IMG/VR virus record: IMGVR_UViG_3300024999_000080
Location: 1 to 64,000 of that record
Length of the DNA: 64,000 nt
Reading direction: 5' to 3' (one strand)
Source of the DNA: a virus
This document shows positions 33,159 through 41,405 of the stretch, piece after piece (position 1 is the first letter of the stretch; the number at the start of each line of letters is the position of its first letter). The notes below the pieces were generated by a model. It was not told the origin of the DNA, ran no database searches, and saw only the letters and a list, made by a program, of their open reading frames with translations. A program made the translations under genes and the position numbers.

Positions 33159-33188
33159 TTGACATTTTGCATATCTTTATAGTAAGAT
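33159..33188 (+). promoter_or_regulatory. Sigma-A promoter of the XRE-MazF/agrB unit
   Basis: TTGACA (33159-33164), 18-base spacer, TAAGAT (33183-33188). Confidence 0.65.
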
Positions 33189-33252
33189 ATTAATAAGGAA
33201 ATAATAAAAAATTATAAATATCTTATTAGAGATGAAGAGGAGATGTGTTATT

Positions 33253-34035
33253 ATGTTAAACAAATTCTTTACTAAAAACACCAATACCGAGGAAAATACC
33301 AAAAAAGATTTCAAAAAATTAGCTAACTATGTAATTCATGCCAAAGGTCATAGGACGATCAATGGATTTGCAGCAGATATGAAAACCGACTCTGAATATC
33401 TAACTCTTGTTGTTAATGCAAGAATAAACTCTTATCCAGATATAAAATTTCTTAAAACCATCGCTGACAATTCTGATGGTAGAGTATCTTTAAAGGATTT
33501 AACATTGGCGTGTGGGTATTCAAATTACACAAATAATGATATGGAACAGATAAAAAATATTGAAGTCAGAAGAGGAACTTTTTGCTATGTTAGTTTGGGT
33601 GATGTCATAGATTCAGAGTATGGGGGAAATCGATTATGTTTAGTTATACAAAATGATGTAGGGAATCACTTCTCAAGCACTTCAATTATTTTACCTCTCA
33701 CTAGTAGAAAACGTAGTAAGCTTCCCACCCACGTTGAAGTTGGGCCTAAAAATTGCGGATTGCCCCAAGAATCAATTATTAGTTGTGAGCAAATTCGTTG
33801 TGTATCAAAAAGGAGACTTAGCCAAAACGGGATAGTTCAGAAGGTTTCAGAATGCCCTTCAGAAATTATGTTATTGGTTGAGGTTGCCATGCTGAAGGCA
33901 CAAGGGGTTATTCATCTTAAAATGAATGAACAAGAAGCAGTTCAATATCTAATGAATATGAACAAGCAAAAAACATATCAGTATCAAAATAATTATAATC
34001 GTAGTGCAAGTCAGCAGGTTGCCTTTGCACGATAA
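33253..34035 (+). CDS. XRE-like HTH fused to MazF/PemK toxin domain
   Basis: 260 residues from ATG 33253, with AGAGGAG upstream. Residues about 15-95 (LANYVIHAKGHRTINGFAAD, then LTLVVNARINSYPDIKFL, LTLACGY) have an XRE-type HTH pattern. Residues about 105-225 are MazF/PemK: RRGTFCYVSLGD, GNRLCLVIQND, ILPLTSRKRS, GLPQESIISCEQIRCVSKRR. A Gln/Asn-rich tail follows. One chain carries both DNA-binding (antitoxin-type) and ribonuclease parts. Placed between agrD and agrB, it may be the output or guard of the peptide system (inference). Confidence 0.75.
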   Translation: MLNKFFTKNTNTEENTKKDFKKLANYVIHAKGHRTINGFAADMKTDSEYLTLVVNARINSYPDIKFLKTIADNSDGRVSLKDLTLACGYSNYTNNDMEQIKNIEVRRGTFCYVSLGDVIDSEYGGNRLCLVIQNDVGNHFSSTSIILPLTSRKRSKLPTHVEVGPKNCGLPQESIISCEQIRCVSKRRLSQNGIVQKVSECPSEIMLLVEVAMLKAQGVIHLKMNEQEAVQYLMNMNKQKTYQYQNNYNRSASQQVAFAR

Positions 34036-34059
34036 AAGAAAGGAAGATTAAATAATTAA

Positions 34060-34683
34060 ATGAGTTTTATTGAAAATGTTTCAAATTATTCTGCTAGGTG
34101 GTTGGCATCAAAAGTACCTAATGATAAATATCCTACAGTAGAAGATCAAATTGAGGTTTTTACCTATGGTTTTATGGTTATATGGGGATTTATATTTAAG
34201 ATCATATTGATGGTATCATTAGCATATATCTTTAATATTATAATCCCTATTATAATATTAACATTGACTTTCAGTAGTTTAAGAATTATCGCAGGAGGAT
34301 ACCATTTAAAGACCTATAATCGCTGTATGATTATTAGTGCTTTGCAATTCATTGTATCAGCATTAATAATCAAACACACATATCAATATTGGCCTATCCA
34401 AAACATCTATTCTCTGCTATTCTTTTGTGTATTAACGACACTATATATAATCTTCAGATATATTCCAAGAGACACACCCAACAAACCCATTATAGACCCT
34501 TTACAGATTAAAAAGTTTAAACGATGGTCATTATACTACCTTATCGCATGGACAGTTGTAATGACCATCTTCCTACTGTTTAATGTACATATAATTGTAA
34601 TTGCAAGTTGTTTTGGGTTATTGTTGGAGCTTTTTAGTGTGGGTAGAATAGGGCAATCGATATACTCTAAGCTAGATTCATAA
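34060..34683 (+). CDS. agrB: AgrB-family peptide-processing membrane protease
   Basis: 207 residues with about six hydrophobic segments. The catalytic signature RIIAGGYHLKTYNRC contains His82 and Cys89 at the H-x6-C spacing of AgrB, which cleaves AgrD and forms its ring at the membrane. ATG 34060. Transcribed from the 33.16 kb promoter with the XRE-MazF gene. In most loci agrD follows agrB; here a Shine-Dalgarno and ATG follow but the frame closes at once. Confidence 0.88.
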   Translation: MSFIENVSNYSARWLASKVPNDKYPTVEDQIEVFTYGFMVIWGFIFKIILMVSLAYIFNIIIPIIILTLTFSSLRIIAGGYHLKTYNRCMIISALQFIVSALIIKHTYQYWPIQNIYSLLFFCVLTTLYIIFRYIPRDTPNKPIIDPLQIKKFKRWSLYYLIAWTVVMTIFLLFNVHIIVIASCFGLLLELFSVGRIGQSIYSKLDS

Positions 34684-34703
34684 TTAAGTTTACTTATATC
34701 ATT

Positions 34704-34727
34704 AAAAGGAGGTGATGTTTTATGTGA
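34704..34727 (+). other. Vestigial agrD start downstream of agrB
   Basis: AAAAGGAGGTGA (34704-34714) then ATG-TGA (34722-34727): a strong ribosome site whose start codon is immediately followed by a stop. It matches the AAAGGAGGTGA ribosome site of the intact agrD at 32962 and occupies the usual agrD position, so it looks like an agrD remnant, lost when the following endonuclease gene arrived (inference). Confidence 0.45.
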
Positions 34728-34783
34728 ATTTAATAATATCAATAAAAAAATAATATTTAAATAGAAAGGACATTTATTGCAAA

Positions 34784-35512
34784 TTGGAAACATATAAAGA
34801 TTTAACTGGATTAGTATTTAATAATTGGACTGTTCTAGAATTATCGAACAGAACAAATAAGAAAGATGATAGATATTGGAAATGCCGTTGTAATTGCGAA
34901 TATAAAACAATTAAACATGTAGCAGAAAGGGCATTGTCTTTTGGCACATCAAGAAGTTGTGGTTGTTTACTAGGAAAAATACCATCTAAAAAAATTGCAA
35001 AGGTTAAACCTGATAAAATATTAAAACCTCCAAAAGACAAAATAGTTAAACCTAAAATCGTAAAACCTTTAAAAATTCTAAAGAAAAGAATTTATAAAGT
35101 AAAAATATCTGATAGTAAAGAAATTAAAATATCATACAACAAAAGAATAATGAGCATTTATAGCGGAATGAAACAAAGATGCTATAACCCTAAAGCTAAA
35201 GGTTTTAAATATTATGGGGGCAAAGGAGTTGTTATTTGTGATGAGTGGTTAAATGATAGAAAGTTATTTTATAATTGGGCAATAAACAATGGATATTCTG
35301 ATGAATTAACTATTGACAGAATAGAAAATGATGGGAATTATGAACCAGACAATTGCAGGTGGACTACTTGGGAAGAGCAAGCCAATAATAAATCTAATAC
35401 TGTATATTATAGATATGAAGGAGAAATTAAATCTTCATTGGATTGGTGCAAAGAAACTTGGTTAACTTTTGAAACTTTAAAGAACATATTTGATATACAT
35501 ATCCTGCATTAA
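34784..35512 (+). CDS. HNH-type endonuclease with N-terminal zinc-finger domain
   Basis: 242 residues from TTG 34784. N-terminal DLTGLVFNNWTVLE, WKCRCNCEYKT and SCGCLLG form the Cys-rich domain of many mobile nucleases; a Lys/Pro-rich linker follows; the C-terminal half (MKQRCYNPKAKGFKYYGGKG, VICDEWL, LTIDRIENDGNYEPDNCRW) is the phage-type HNH-like homing endonuclease core. A related core occurs at 56.7 kb. A free-standing selfish gene inserted after agrB. Confidence 0.75.
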   Translation: METYKDLTGLVFNNWTVLELSNRTNKKDDRYWKCRCNCEYKTIKHVAERALSFGTSRSCGCLLGKIPSKKIAKVKPDKILKPPKDKIVKPKIVKPLKILKKRIYKVKISDSKEIKISYNKRIMSIYSGMKQRCYNPKAKGFKYYGGKGVVICDEWLNDRKLFYNWAINNGYSDELTIDRIENDGNYEPDNCRWTTWEEQANNKSNTVYYRYEGEIKSSLDWCKETWLTFETLKNIFDIHILH

Positions 35513-35574
35513 GAATAGGCGAACAATTTAGCACAAAATGTCGAACATATGTACTATTTTTGTTATGATGTTTC

Positions 35575-35603
35575 TTGTATAGTAATTTTCCCTATGATAT
35601 AAT
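35575..35603 (+). promoter_or_regulatory. Sigma-A promoter
   Basis: TTGTAT (35575-35580), 17-base spacer, TATAAT (35598-35603). The 80-base leader carries an extra AAGGAGG before the real gene's AAAGGAG. Confidence 0.65.
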
Positions 35604-35685
35604 ATTATTAAGGAGGTATTAAGAGAGTCGAGGTGTTATTTGTAGAAATTACCATAAATTAAAATTAAAGGAGAAGTGAATTATA

Positions 35686-36042
35686 TTGAATTATTGTAAT
35701 ACTTCTAATGAACAATCCATATGGGTAATTAAAGACCAAGACGGTAACTTCGCTCACAGGAATAGCATTGGCAAGTCTGGAAAGAATACTTACCTATACA
35801 TATCTTTTAAAACATTTTCTCCTGAATGTAAGGGATATATAGATAAAGAAAGTGCTGAATCCGCTTTACTTGAGTTAAATAAAAGAAAGCATATCATGGG
35901 ATTGCACAATTCTTTTAATTTAGAATATAATATCTTAAGCGAAATGACTAAACTGCACAGGGAATTTCAAGGTGAGAACATGGTTTTATACGAGATGGCA
36001 AAATCTGATTGTTCAGATTTCCCAATATCAAAAGCGATGTAA
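35686..36042 (+). CDS. Hypothetical protein
   Basis: 118 residues from TTG 35686, behind AAAGGAG. N-terminal beta (SIWVIKDQDGNFAHRN) then helices. Has its own promoter and a hairpin after it, between the agr-like cassette and the lysogeny genes. Not recognised. Confidence 0.55.
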   Translation: MNYCNTSNEQSIWVIKDQDGNFAHRNSIGKSGKNTYLYISFKTFSPECKGYIDKESAESALLELNKRKHIMGLHNSFNLEYNILSEMTKLHREFQGENMVLYEMAKSDCSDFPISKAM

Positions 36043-36061
36043 TTATGCACATATAATTATA

Positions 36062-36098
36062 ATGAACTGCACTGGTCGCGTCGATAGGTGTGGTTCAT
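36062..36098 (+). terminator. Hairpin terminator or operator
   Basis: ATGAACTGCAC (36062-36072) pairs with GTGTGGTTCAT (36088-36098), 15-base loop, 11 base pairs with wobble. Followed by ATAAAAATAAG, without a T-run. Confidence 0.5.
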
Positions 36099-36118
36099 AT
36101 AAAAATAAGTATAATTTC

Positions 36119-36147
36119 TTGACATTAGAGTAATAATTGTATATAAT
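36119..36147 (+). promoter_or_regulatory. Strong sigma-A promoter of the YopQ-like operon
   Basis: TTGACA (36119-36124), 17-base spacer, TATAAT (36142-36147): perfect consensus hexamers. Drives the lysogeny-type genes at 36186-39449. Confidence 0.75.
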
Positions 36148-36185
36148 GATGTTAATATTATTTTAATGTGAAGGGGTGATATTTA

Positions 36186-37544
36186 ATGCTTAAAGAAAAA
36201 TCAGTTGAATTGATCCAAGAATTAAATCCATTAATCGTTAAATATTCTAGCAATGACAAAGTAAGGAAAATAATTTTAGATGAGTTCTCTAAGAGGAATA
36301 TGAGTGGTCGTTTAGCACTTTCTATCCTTAATGAGAAAAGGGCATTATCAACATTAGACATTGATGAAGGTAAAGATTTAGTATTATTATTTGTTTTTAC
36401 AAATGCAATGTATGATGCATTAAATTTTAAAACAGATGATGATTCTCCAATTTTAGGAGATATCGATGAAGTATTAAGTATTGTTCCAAGCAATTTCTTT
36501 AATGAAATAGAAATGCAGAATATGGAAAATTATAAAGAGGAGAAAAGAGTAGAGACGAAAAAGCAATATGTGTTTCATAATATGCTTCGTGCGGCTGATG
36601 GGCATTATAAAGGTTTAGATCATGCTAAACATCTTGCAGAAATATATGCAGAAAATGAAATTATTTATAATTTTAAGAATCAACGTGATCCGCATATTGA
36701 TATTTATGGAGAAAAGAGAATTCAACTTGATAAAAACAAAGTAGAACGAATAATGAATAGACTGCTTGAAGGAATTCAATTTTCAGATGATATCAAATTA
36801 AATATACTTCATGATGGTGAAGATGAATTATATTTTAATGAAAAAACTGGAGATTTAACCTATATTTCTGGAAGTATTAATATATTTGATGGTTATCATA
36901 GACTCATAGCTAATTCTTTAGCTATCGCAAAAAATGCAGAATTAGAGTTTAACTGGGGGTTAGTAATTACTAATTTCAGTGAGAATAAAACATTAGAATT
37001 TATGACCCAAGTTAATGAGCAAAAACCCATGAAAAAAGAGCATATAAAGAACCTAGATTCTTCAAGATTGGGAAATGTTGTAGTAGATGCAATTAGAGAC
37101 ATTGGTACTAGTGAATTTGGTCAGAATATTAAAGAATCAGATGCAGAATTGAAGTTTTCTGGTATGACAAAAAAGTCTACTTTAGCTATTAGTATAGAAG
37201 AATGTTATAAGGAAAAACTAACCAATAGACTTCAAGCAAAGCCCATAGCAAAGCATATTGCTAACGTTATGGACTATATCATTGGATTGAATGTTGAAGA
37301 GTTTATAGAGCGTCCTGACGCTTCTCAGACATATATCAACCACAAGAATATGTTCTCTGGATATGTTGCTTTATCAGAAAGATTATATGATGTAAAGAAT
37401 TGGGAAGACTTATTAGAAGAAATTCTTAATCAAATTGATTTCAGTGTTAAAAATCCTTTCTGGAAAGATATTGGAATATCAGATTCCGATATGAAAAAAT
37501 CTACCAGAAATAACCTATATAAATTCTTTCAGAAATTAGTTTGA
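36186..37544 (+). CDS. YopQ-like protein with DGQHR-type motif
   Basis: 452 residues, close to the 460 residues of SPbeta YopQ. The central motif IFDGYHRLIANSLAIAKN with TQVNEQKPMKKEHIKNL resembles the DGQHR/DndB-like ParB-related fold. It is followed by a recombinase-fold protein, as in SPbeta where YopQ precedes YopR. Function unknown; the order supports a lysogeny-control role (inference). Behind AAGGGG TGAT. Confidence 0.65.
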   Translation: MLKEKSVELIQELNPLIVKYSSNDKVRKIILDEFSKRNMSGRLALSILNEKRALSTLDIDEGKDLVLLFVFTNAMYDALNFKTDDDSPILGDIDEVLSIVPSNFFNEIEMQNMENYKEEKRVETKKQYVFHNMLRAADGHYKGLDHAKHLAEIYAENEIIYNFKNQRDPHIDIYGEKRIQLDKNKVERIMNRLLEGIQFSDDIKLNILHDGEDELYFNEKTGDLTYISGSINIFDGYHRLIANSLAIAKNAELEFNWGLVITNFSENKTLEFMTQVNEQKPMKKEHIKNLDSSRLGNVVVDAIRDIGTSEFGQNIKESDAELKFSGMTKKSTLAISIEECYKEKLTNRLQAKPIAKHIANVMDYIIGLNVEEFIERPDASQTYINHKNMFSGYVALSERLYDVKNWEDLLEEILNQIDFSVKNPFWKDIGISDSDMKKSTRNNLYKFFQKLV

Positions 37545-37572
37545 TTAATATATTTAATAAGGGGTGTTTAAT

Positions 37573-38619
37573 ATGTCCATCAATGAAGTTAACGAAGAAT
37601 TGCAAGATGAAGAGGTAGTATTTGAGGTTGATTCAGAAGTTAAAAAGGAGTTTCTAGAAAATCAATTAAAATCTACTAGAAGTTTCTACACTTATGTCCT
37701 CAAAAGAGCAGATGAATTTGAAACACAGGTTGGCAAGAAAATTTATGACTTCAATATTGAAGATCGTGATGAAATGCTAACTGTTCAATTCAAGAATAAG
37801 AACAAATGGACGTTTCAATCTGCTTTATCTCCTTTAAAAACTTATGTTGACTTCTGTATATCTAAAAGTTTAGTTAGACATAATGAGAACAGATTTATGA
37901 CCATTCTTCCTGCTGATTATAAGGATTATATTAATGACCAAGCACAATGTAATTCTTATATTCCTTTATCTAAATCTAGAGAACTTCAAAAAAGGTTGAA
38001 AAATGATCAAGATAAATTGATTATAGAGTTATCTAGTTTGTCTGTCAGAGGAAGAACTGAAAAGGGGAATACTCTTGAAGAACTCGTAAATTTAAAGGTT
38101 AAAGATATTAAATGGAAGACTAAAGAATTATATCTTACTAAAAACAATGGTGAACAAAGATATATTGAAACTGATGATTACACATTAGGTTTACTCAAAC
38201 GAGTTATAAATCAAACTTTCTATGTCTCTAATAATGGGTTAAAATCTAAGAAAAATGAGGATGGTATTTATGAAGAGACTAATAGAGGTAGGGCTATAAG
38301 TCCGACTGAATATGTATTTAGAGTTCCCGGAAAGAACAGATTAGGTAAAGTAGATTATCAATTTTTCACTAGCAGAATTCAAAGGATGCAAGGTTGGTTA
38401 GAAGCTCCTTATTTGACTAGTTCGAATTTATACTTCTCAGCGATTTTAGACTATGCAAAAGAGAAGATGGATGAAAAAAAGGCAAAAGGAGAAAAATGTG
38501 AATTAACCAGAGAAGACTATATTCAAATTAATGAGCGATTTGAGTTTGGTGAAAATGGAGAAAAATATGTATTCAAAACCAGAGATTTAGTTAAAATGTA
38601 TTTTGGTAATGGAGAGTAA
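37573..38619 (+). CDS. YopR/MrpR-like tyrosine-recombinase-fold protein, catalytically degenerate
   Basis: 348 residues from ATG 37573. N-terminal SAM-like core-binding region (residues 30-105), then a catalytic-domain-like region: SVRGRTEKGNTLEELVNLKVKDIKW (residues 167-191) matches box I, including Arg169. At the box II position the sequence is LTSSNLYFSAILDYA (about 281-295), with Thr/Asn replacing the HxxR pair. An end segment KTRDLVKMYFGN has Tyr near the expected place. Loss of HxxR argues against integrase activity and fits the SPbeta master repressor MrpR (YopR), a recombinase-fold DNA binder. Confidence 0.65.
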   Translation: MSINEVNEELQDEEVVFEVDSEVKKEFLENQLKSTRSFYTYVLKRADEFETQVGKKIYDFNIEDRDEMLTVQFKNKNKWTFQSALSPLKTYVDFCISKSLVRHNENRFMTILPADYKDYINDQAQCNSYIPLSKSRELQKRLKNDQDKLIIELSSLSVRGRTEKGNTLEELVNLKVKDIKWKTKELYLTKNNGEQRYIETDDYTLGLLKRVINQTFYVSNNGLKSKKNEDGIYEETNRGRAISPTEYVFRVPGKNRLGKVDYQFFTSRIQRMQGWLEAPYLTSSNLYFSAILDYAKEKMDEKKAKGEKCELTREDYIQINERFEFGENGEKYVFKTRDLVKMYFGNGE

Positions 38620-38624
38620 ATATT

Positions 38625-39029
38625 ATGAAAAATACACTTTTAGAAATGTGGAAAAAATACAATTTACTTCTCTCTTTTAAAAATGAGATGAATAAACGCG
38701 GATATCCATCAAAGAGTCTGTATAGTATTGAAACACAAATGAGTGTTTTGATGCTATTGATTGAAATCGAAAGTATAAATGTTTTAGAAACCTTACTAAA
38801 AGGCAAAACTTATTTCAGATTATTAAAGAAAATTAACAGGGGATTTGAGTATTTATATGAAATTGTAGAATCTCCAGAGGACTGGGTATTAAACAAAATT
38901 GAAAATGATGTTGATGCATGGATTGATTCAAATGTATTAATTTTTACATGCAAAAGTTCTACTGCTGTATTTAGTAAGATATCACGCAAAAGTGATGGAG
39001 CAAAATATATTGATGGAAAATTTCAATAG
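38625..39029 (+). CDS. Hypothetical helical protein
   Basis: 134 residues starting 5 bases after the recombinase-like gene. All-helical by composition, no motif. Its position in the lysogeny block suggests a regulatory partner (inference). Confidence 0.55.
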   Translation: MKNTLLEMWKKYNLLLSFKNEMNKRGYPSKSLYSIETQMSVLMLLIEIESINVLETLLKGKTYFRLLKKINRGFEYLYEIVESPEDWVLNKIENDVDAWIDSNVLIFTCKSSTAVFSKISRKSDGAKYIDGKFQ

Positions 39030-39041
39030 GAGGTGTGCTTT

Positions 39042-39449
39042 ATGAATGTAGGGGAAAAAATTAGTCTATACAAAGAAAGATTAAATTTTAGAGATTATCA
39101 AGAATTTGGCAGGGCAGTTGGTATCAGTGGCAATTGGATAAATGAAACATCTAAGAAATCAGAAATTAAACAAATCAACGATTTGGGTTATTTAGTTAAA
39201 TTATGTGGATTTTTAGGCATCACGATAGATGAATTTTTAAGAGATGACATAATTGAAACAGATGAATCAATTGAACTTAATATTATTGATGCAAATACGG
39301 AAGATATTGGCATTTTGCTCAATAATATGATATTATTACTAGGGAAGCAGGGTATAAAAATAGATGGAGCGTTAATGAATGATAAAAGCAAAGAGATTTG
39401 TATAGATAGTCTTGCGGTAGTAAAAACACTAGTTAAACAGCATTTATAA
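39042..39449 (+). CDS. XRE-family regulator
   Basis: 135 residues from ATG 39042 (AGGAGGTG upstream). N-terminal HTH: KISLYKERLNFRDYQEFGRA then VGISGNWINETSKKSEIKQI, LGYLVKLCGFLGITIDEFL; the last block is typical of Cro/C1-type regulators. C-terminal 60 residues helical. SPbeta encodes an XRE protein (YopO) in the same neighbourhood. Confidence 0.75.
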   Translation: MNVGEKISLYKERLNFRDYQEFGRAVGISGNWINETSKKSEIKQINDLGYLVKLCGFLGITIDEFLRDDIIETDESIELNIIDANTEDIGILLNNMILLLGKQGIKIDGALMNDKSKEICIDSLAVVKTLVKQHL

Positions 39450-39465
39450 ATGGAGGTTAATAATT

Positions 39466-40326
39466 ATGGTTCGAAAGAATTATAGGTCTGTAGACACCTA
39501 TGAGATGGATGATATAGAAGTTTACTCACTAGTCAAAAATGGCAGTCTAAGAGCATTCCCTTCGGGGTTTTGGGAGGGAGTTGCAGGTCTTCAAACTGCT
39601 AAGAAAATTCTAAAATATGTTTTCGAAAATCTTTTAAATTGGTCTATTGAAGATATCAAGGCTAAAACCACTAGAGAGTTGTTTGAAGAATATAAATTAG
39701 TTGGAATGGTTAGCACTACATTCGATGGTAGCATGTATATCGCCATTGGCGAAACTTATCCTGAACTTAAAGAATGGGCAGATGAATTATATCAAACAAA
39801 TGAACATGCTGATTTTGTTCATAGGAGATATTCAGATGATGAATTAATTGGGATTATTCAAGAAAAAGCAGAAGATTTAAAGAGAATTCCAAAAGGTGTT
39901 GACATGAAAGCACCTAGTAGTGGAATTTATAATCGGAGATTTGGTTCATGGGAGAAATCTTTGATCAAGGCAGGTTTAATCAAAGATATCTATAAAAACG
40001 TTGATTTTGAAAAACATTCGAAGGAATCAGTAATTTCTAATTTAAAAGAATTATTTGCAAGTAAAGAAAGAGTATTAGACAAGAAAGAAATACTTTCTAT
40101 TTATCCAGAAGGATTAATCAAAGAATATTTTGGAACTTATAATAACCTTGAGAAAGTTATTGTAAGTGAGTATACTAAAAAGGATCTTATCAAAATATTA
40201 AAAAAGAAGAAAGAAAAATTAGGTAGAATTCCAAACAACAAAGATATGAAGTTTCCAATGGCTATTGTGTTTATAGATAAGTTTGGATCTTGGCAGGAGG
40301 CGATAGATAAATTGGAGAAAACTTAA
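39466..40326 (+). CDS. Protein with homing-endonuclease-associated (HNH) repeats
   Basis: 286 residues. Two copies of the repeat: about 120-170 (DDELIGIIQEKAEDLKRIPK, RRFGSWEKSLIKAGL) and about 240-285 (KKDLIKILKKKKEKLGRIPN, DKFGSWQEAIDKLE), a DNA-binding helical module. The N-terminal third (YRSVDTYEMDDIEVYSLVKN, RAFPSGFWEG) is conserved in Bacillota proteins of unknown role. No nuclease motif visible. Behind GGAGG. Confidence 0.6.
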   Translation: MVRKNYRSVDTYEMDDIEVYSLVKNGSLRAFPSGFWEGVAGLQTAKKILKYVFENLLNWSIEDIKAKTTRELFEEYKLVGMVSTTFDGSMYIAIGETYPELKEWADELYQTNEHADFVHRRYSDDELIGIIQEKAEDLKRIPKGVDMKAPSSGIYNRRFGSWEKSLIKAGLIKDIYKNVDFEKHSKESVISNLKELFASKERVLDKKEILSIYPEGLIKEYFGTYNNLEKVIVSEYTKKDLIKILKKKKEKLGRIPNNKDMKFPMAIVFIDKFGSWQEAIDKLEKT

Positions 40327-40340
40327 ACTATTTATTAAAT

Positions 40341-40368
40341 TATTGAGGTATAATTTTATATCTCAATA
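40341..40368 (+). terminator. Hairpin at the end of the lysogeny block
   Basis: TATTGAGGTATAA (40341-40353) / TTATATCTCAATA (40356-40368), 13 bp with one G-T wobble and only a 2-base centre. No T-run. Could equally be an operator. Confidence 0.45.
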
Positions 40369-40421
40369 GTACATAAAATTATATGATTAATCAAAATATA
40401 ATAAGAAAGTGAGTTAAGTGA

Positions 40422-41030
40422 ATGAGGAGAAATCCACTAAAGCATACTAAATTATTCGTCACCTTGATTAGTGTGTTTATTCTCGCAAGCAGTGTAAACG
40501 GAAATAATATTATAAAAGAAGATATAATTAATATCAAATCTATTAATGCTAATTTAGGAAGTGATGTAAATGCAAATATATTAGAACAACTTAGAAAGCA
40601 ATACATAATAGTTAAGACTGAGCCAATTATACCAAAGTCAATTATCCCAATTCAAATTAAACCGAAAGAAAACCCAATCTTCGTTATAACCGCATACGAT
40701 TTATCTATTAATTCTTGTAGTAAATCTAGAGGTGATGTTGGATTCGGCATTACTAAAAATGGAACAAGCTTAAAGAATAAAACATGGCCTAGCACTAAAG
40801 TAATATCTGTCGATCCAAGAATAATTCCTTTAAATGTAAAAGTTAAATTGACATTTATAGATGCAAAACATAAAAAATACTCGGGGAATTATAAAACCGT
40901 GGACACGGGTTCAGGAATAATCGGCAATAGGGTAGATATATTCTTGGGAGATTTTCATAGCAATAGAGCAAGTAAAGAAGCAATTAATTTTGGAATTGGG
41001 TATGCAACTGTAACAATCTTAGAGGATTAA
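40422..41030 (+). CDS. Secreted 3D-domain cell-wall protein (YorM-like)
   Basis: 202 residues. N-terminal signal anchor (KLFVTLISVFILASSVNG), a linker, then a 3D domain (about residues 85-200) with ITAYDLS, KVISVDPRIIPLNVKVKL, YKTVDTGSGIIGNRVDIFLGD, the double-psi beta-barrel with the three Asp that give the name. Related domains act on peptidoglycan in lytic transglycosylases; SPbeta YorM carries one. It may help lysis or wall remodelling. Confidence 0.8.
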   Translation: MRRNPLKHTKLFVTLISVFILASSVNGNNIIKEDIINIKSINANLGSDVNANILEQLRKQYIIVKTEPIIPKSIIPIQIKPKENPIFVITAYDLSINSCSKSRGDVGFGITKNGTSLKNKTWPSTKVISVDPRIIPLNVKVKLTFIDAKHKKYSGNYKTVDTGSGIIGNRVDIFLGDFHSNRASKEAINFGIGYATVTILED

Positions 41031-41088
41031 TCATATTGTGAACAAATTAGTAAATATAAATATAAATTAAAGAGGAGATGTGTTATTT

Positions 41089-41286
41089 ATGATTAGAAGA
41101 CCTGCAAAAGAAACCTTTATTAACGATATCTGGTGTGCGATTCCTTACAAAAATAATAAGGATAAAATTAGGATTACTAAAGAACTAGAAGCAAATAGAC
41201 ATCGGAGAGGCATTAAATTTATTGAAGATGATGAACGTGGAAATATAATTTATTCTCATAAAATGGAGCAAGGTGCATTTCATTGA
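41089..41286 (+). CDS. Small basic protein
   Basis: 65 residues from ATG 41089, behind AGAGGAG. Arg/Lys-rich (RRPAKETF, RHRRGIKF). Not recognised. The 119 bases after it show only A/T-rich sequence. Confidence 0.45.
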   Translation: MIRRPAKETFINDIWCAIPYKNNKDKIRITKELEANRHRRGIKFIEDDERGNIIYSHKMEQGAFH

Positions 41287-41405
41287 TACATAAATCTAAA
41301 AATATTTTTAAATAAATCTTACCAAGACCCCCATAATTTACAATTCCCATTCGTATAATCTTATAAGGATTAAATAAAATTATAAAGAAAAGAGTGAAGA
41401 GTAAT

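Noticed and set aside
34536-35040. Minus-strand open frames over agrB and the HNH gene
   Set aside because: They lie opposite well-supported plus-strand genes, lack ribosome sites and have no recognisable product; the A/T-rich composition makes such frames common.
36158-36493. Minus-strand frame opposite the YopQ-like gene
   Set aside because: No ribosome site, no product, and the opposite strand has strong promoter and coding signals.
37573-38619. Active tyrosine integrase
   Set aside because: The HxxR pair of box II is replaced, and no attachment-site repeat is evident nearby.
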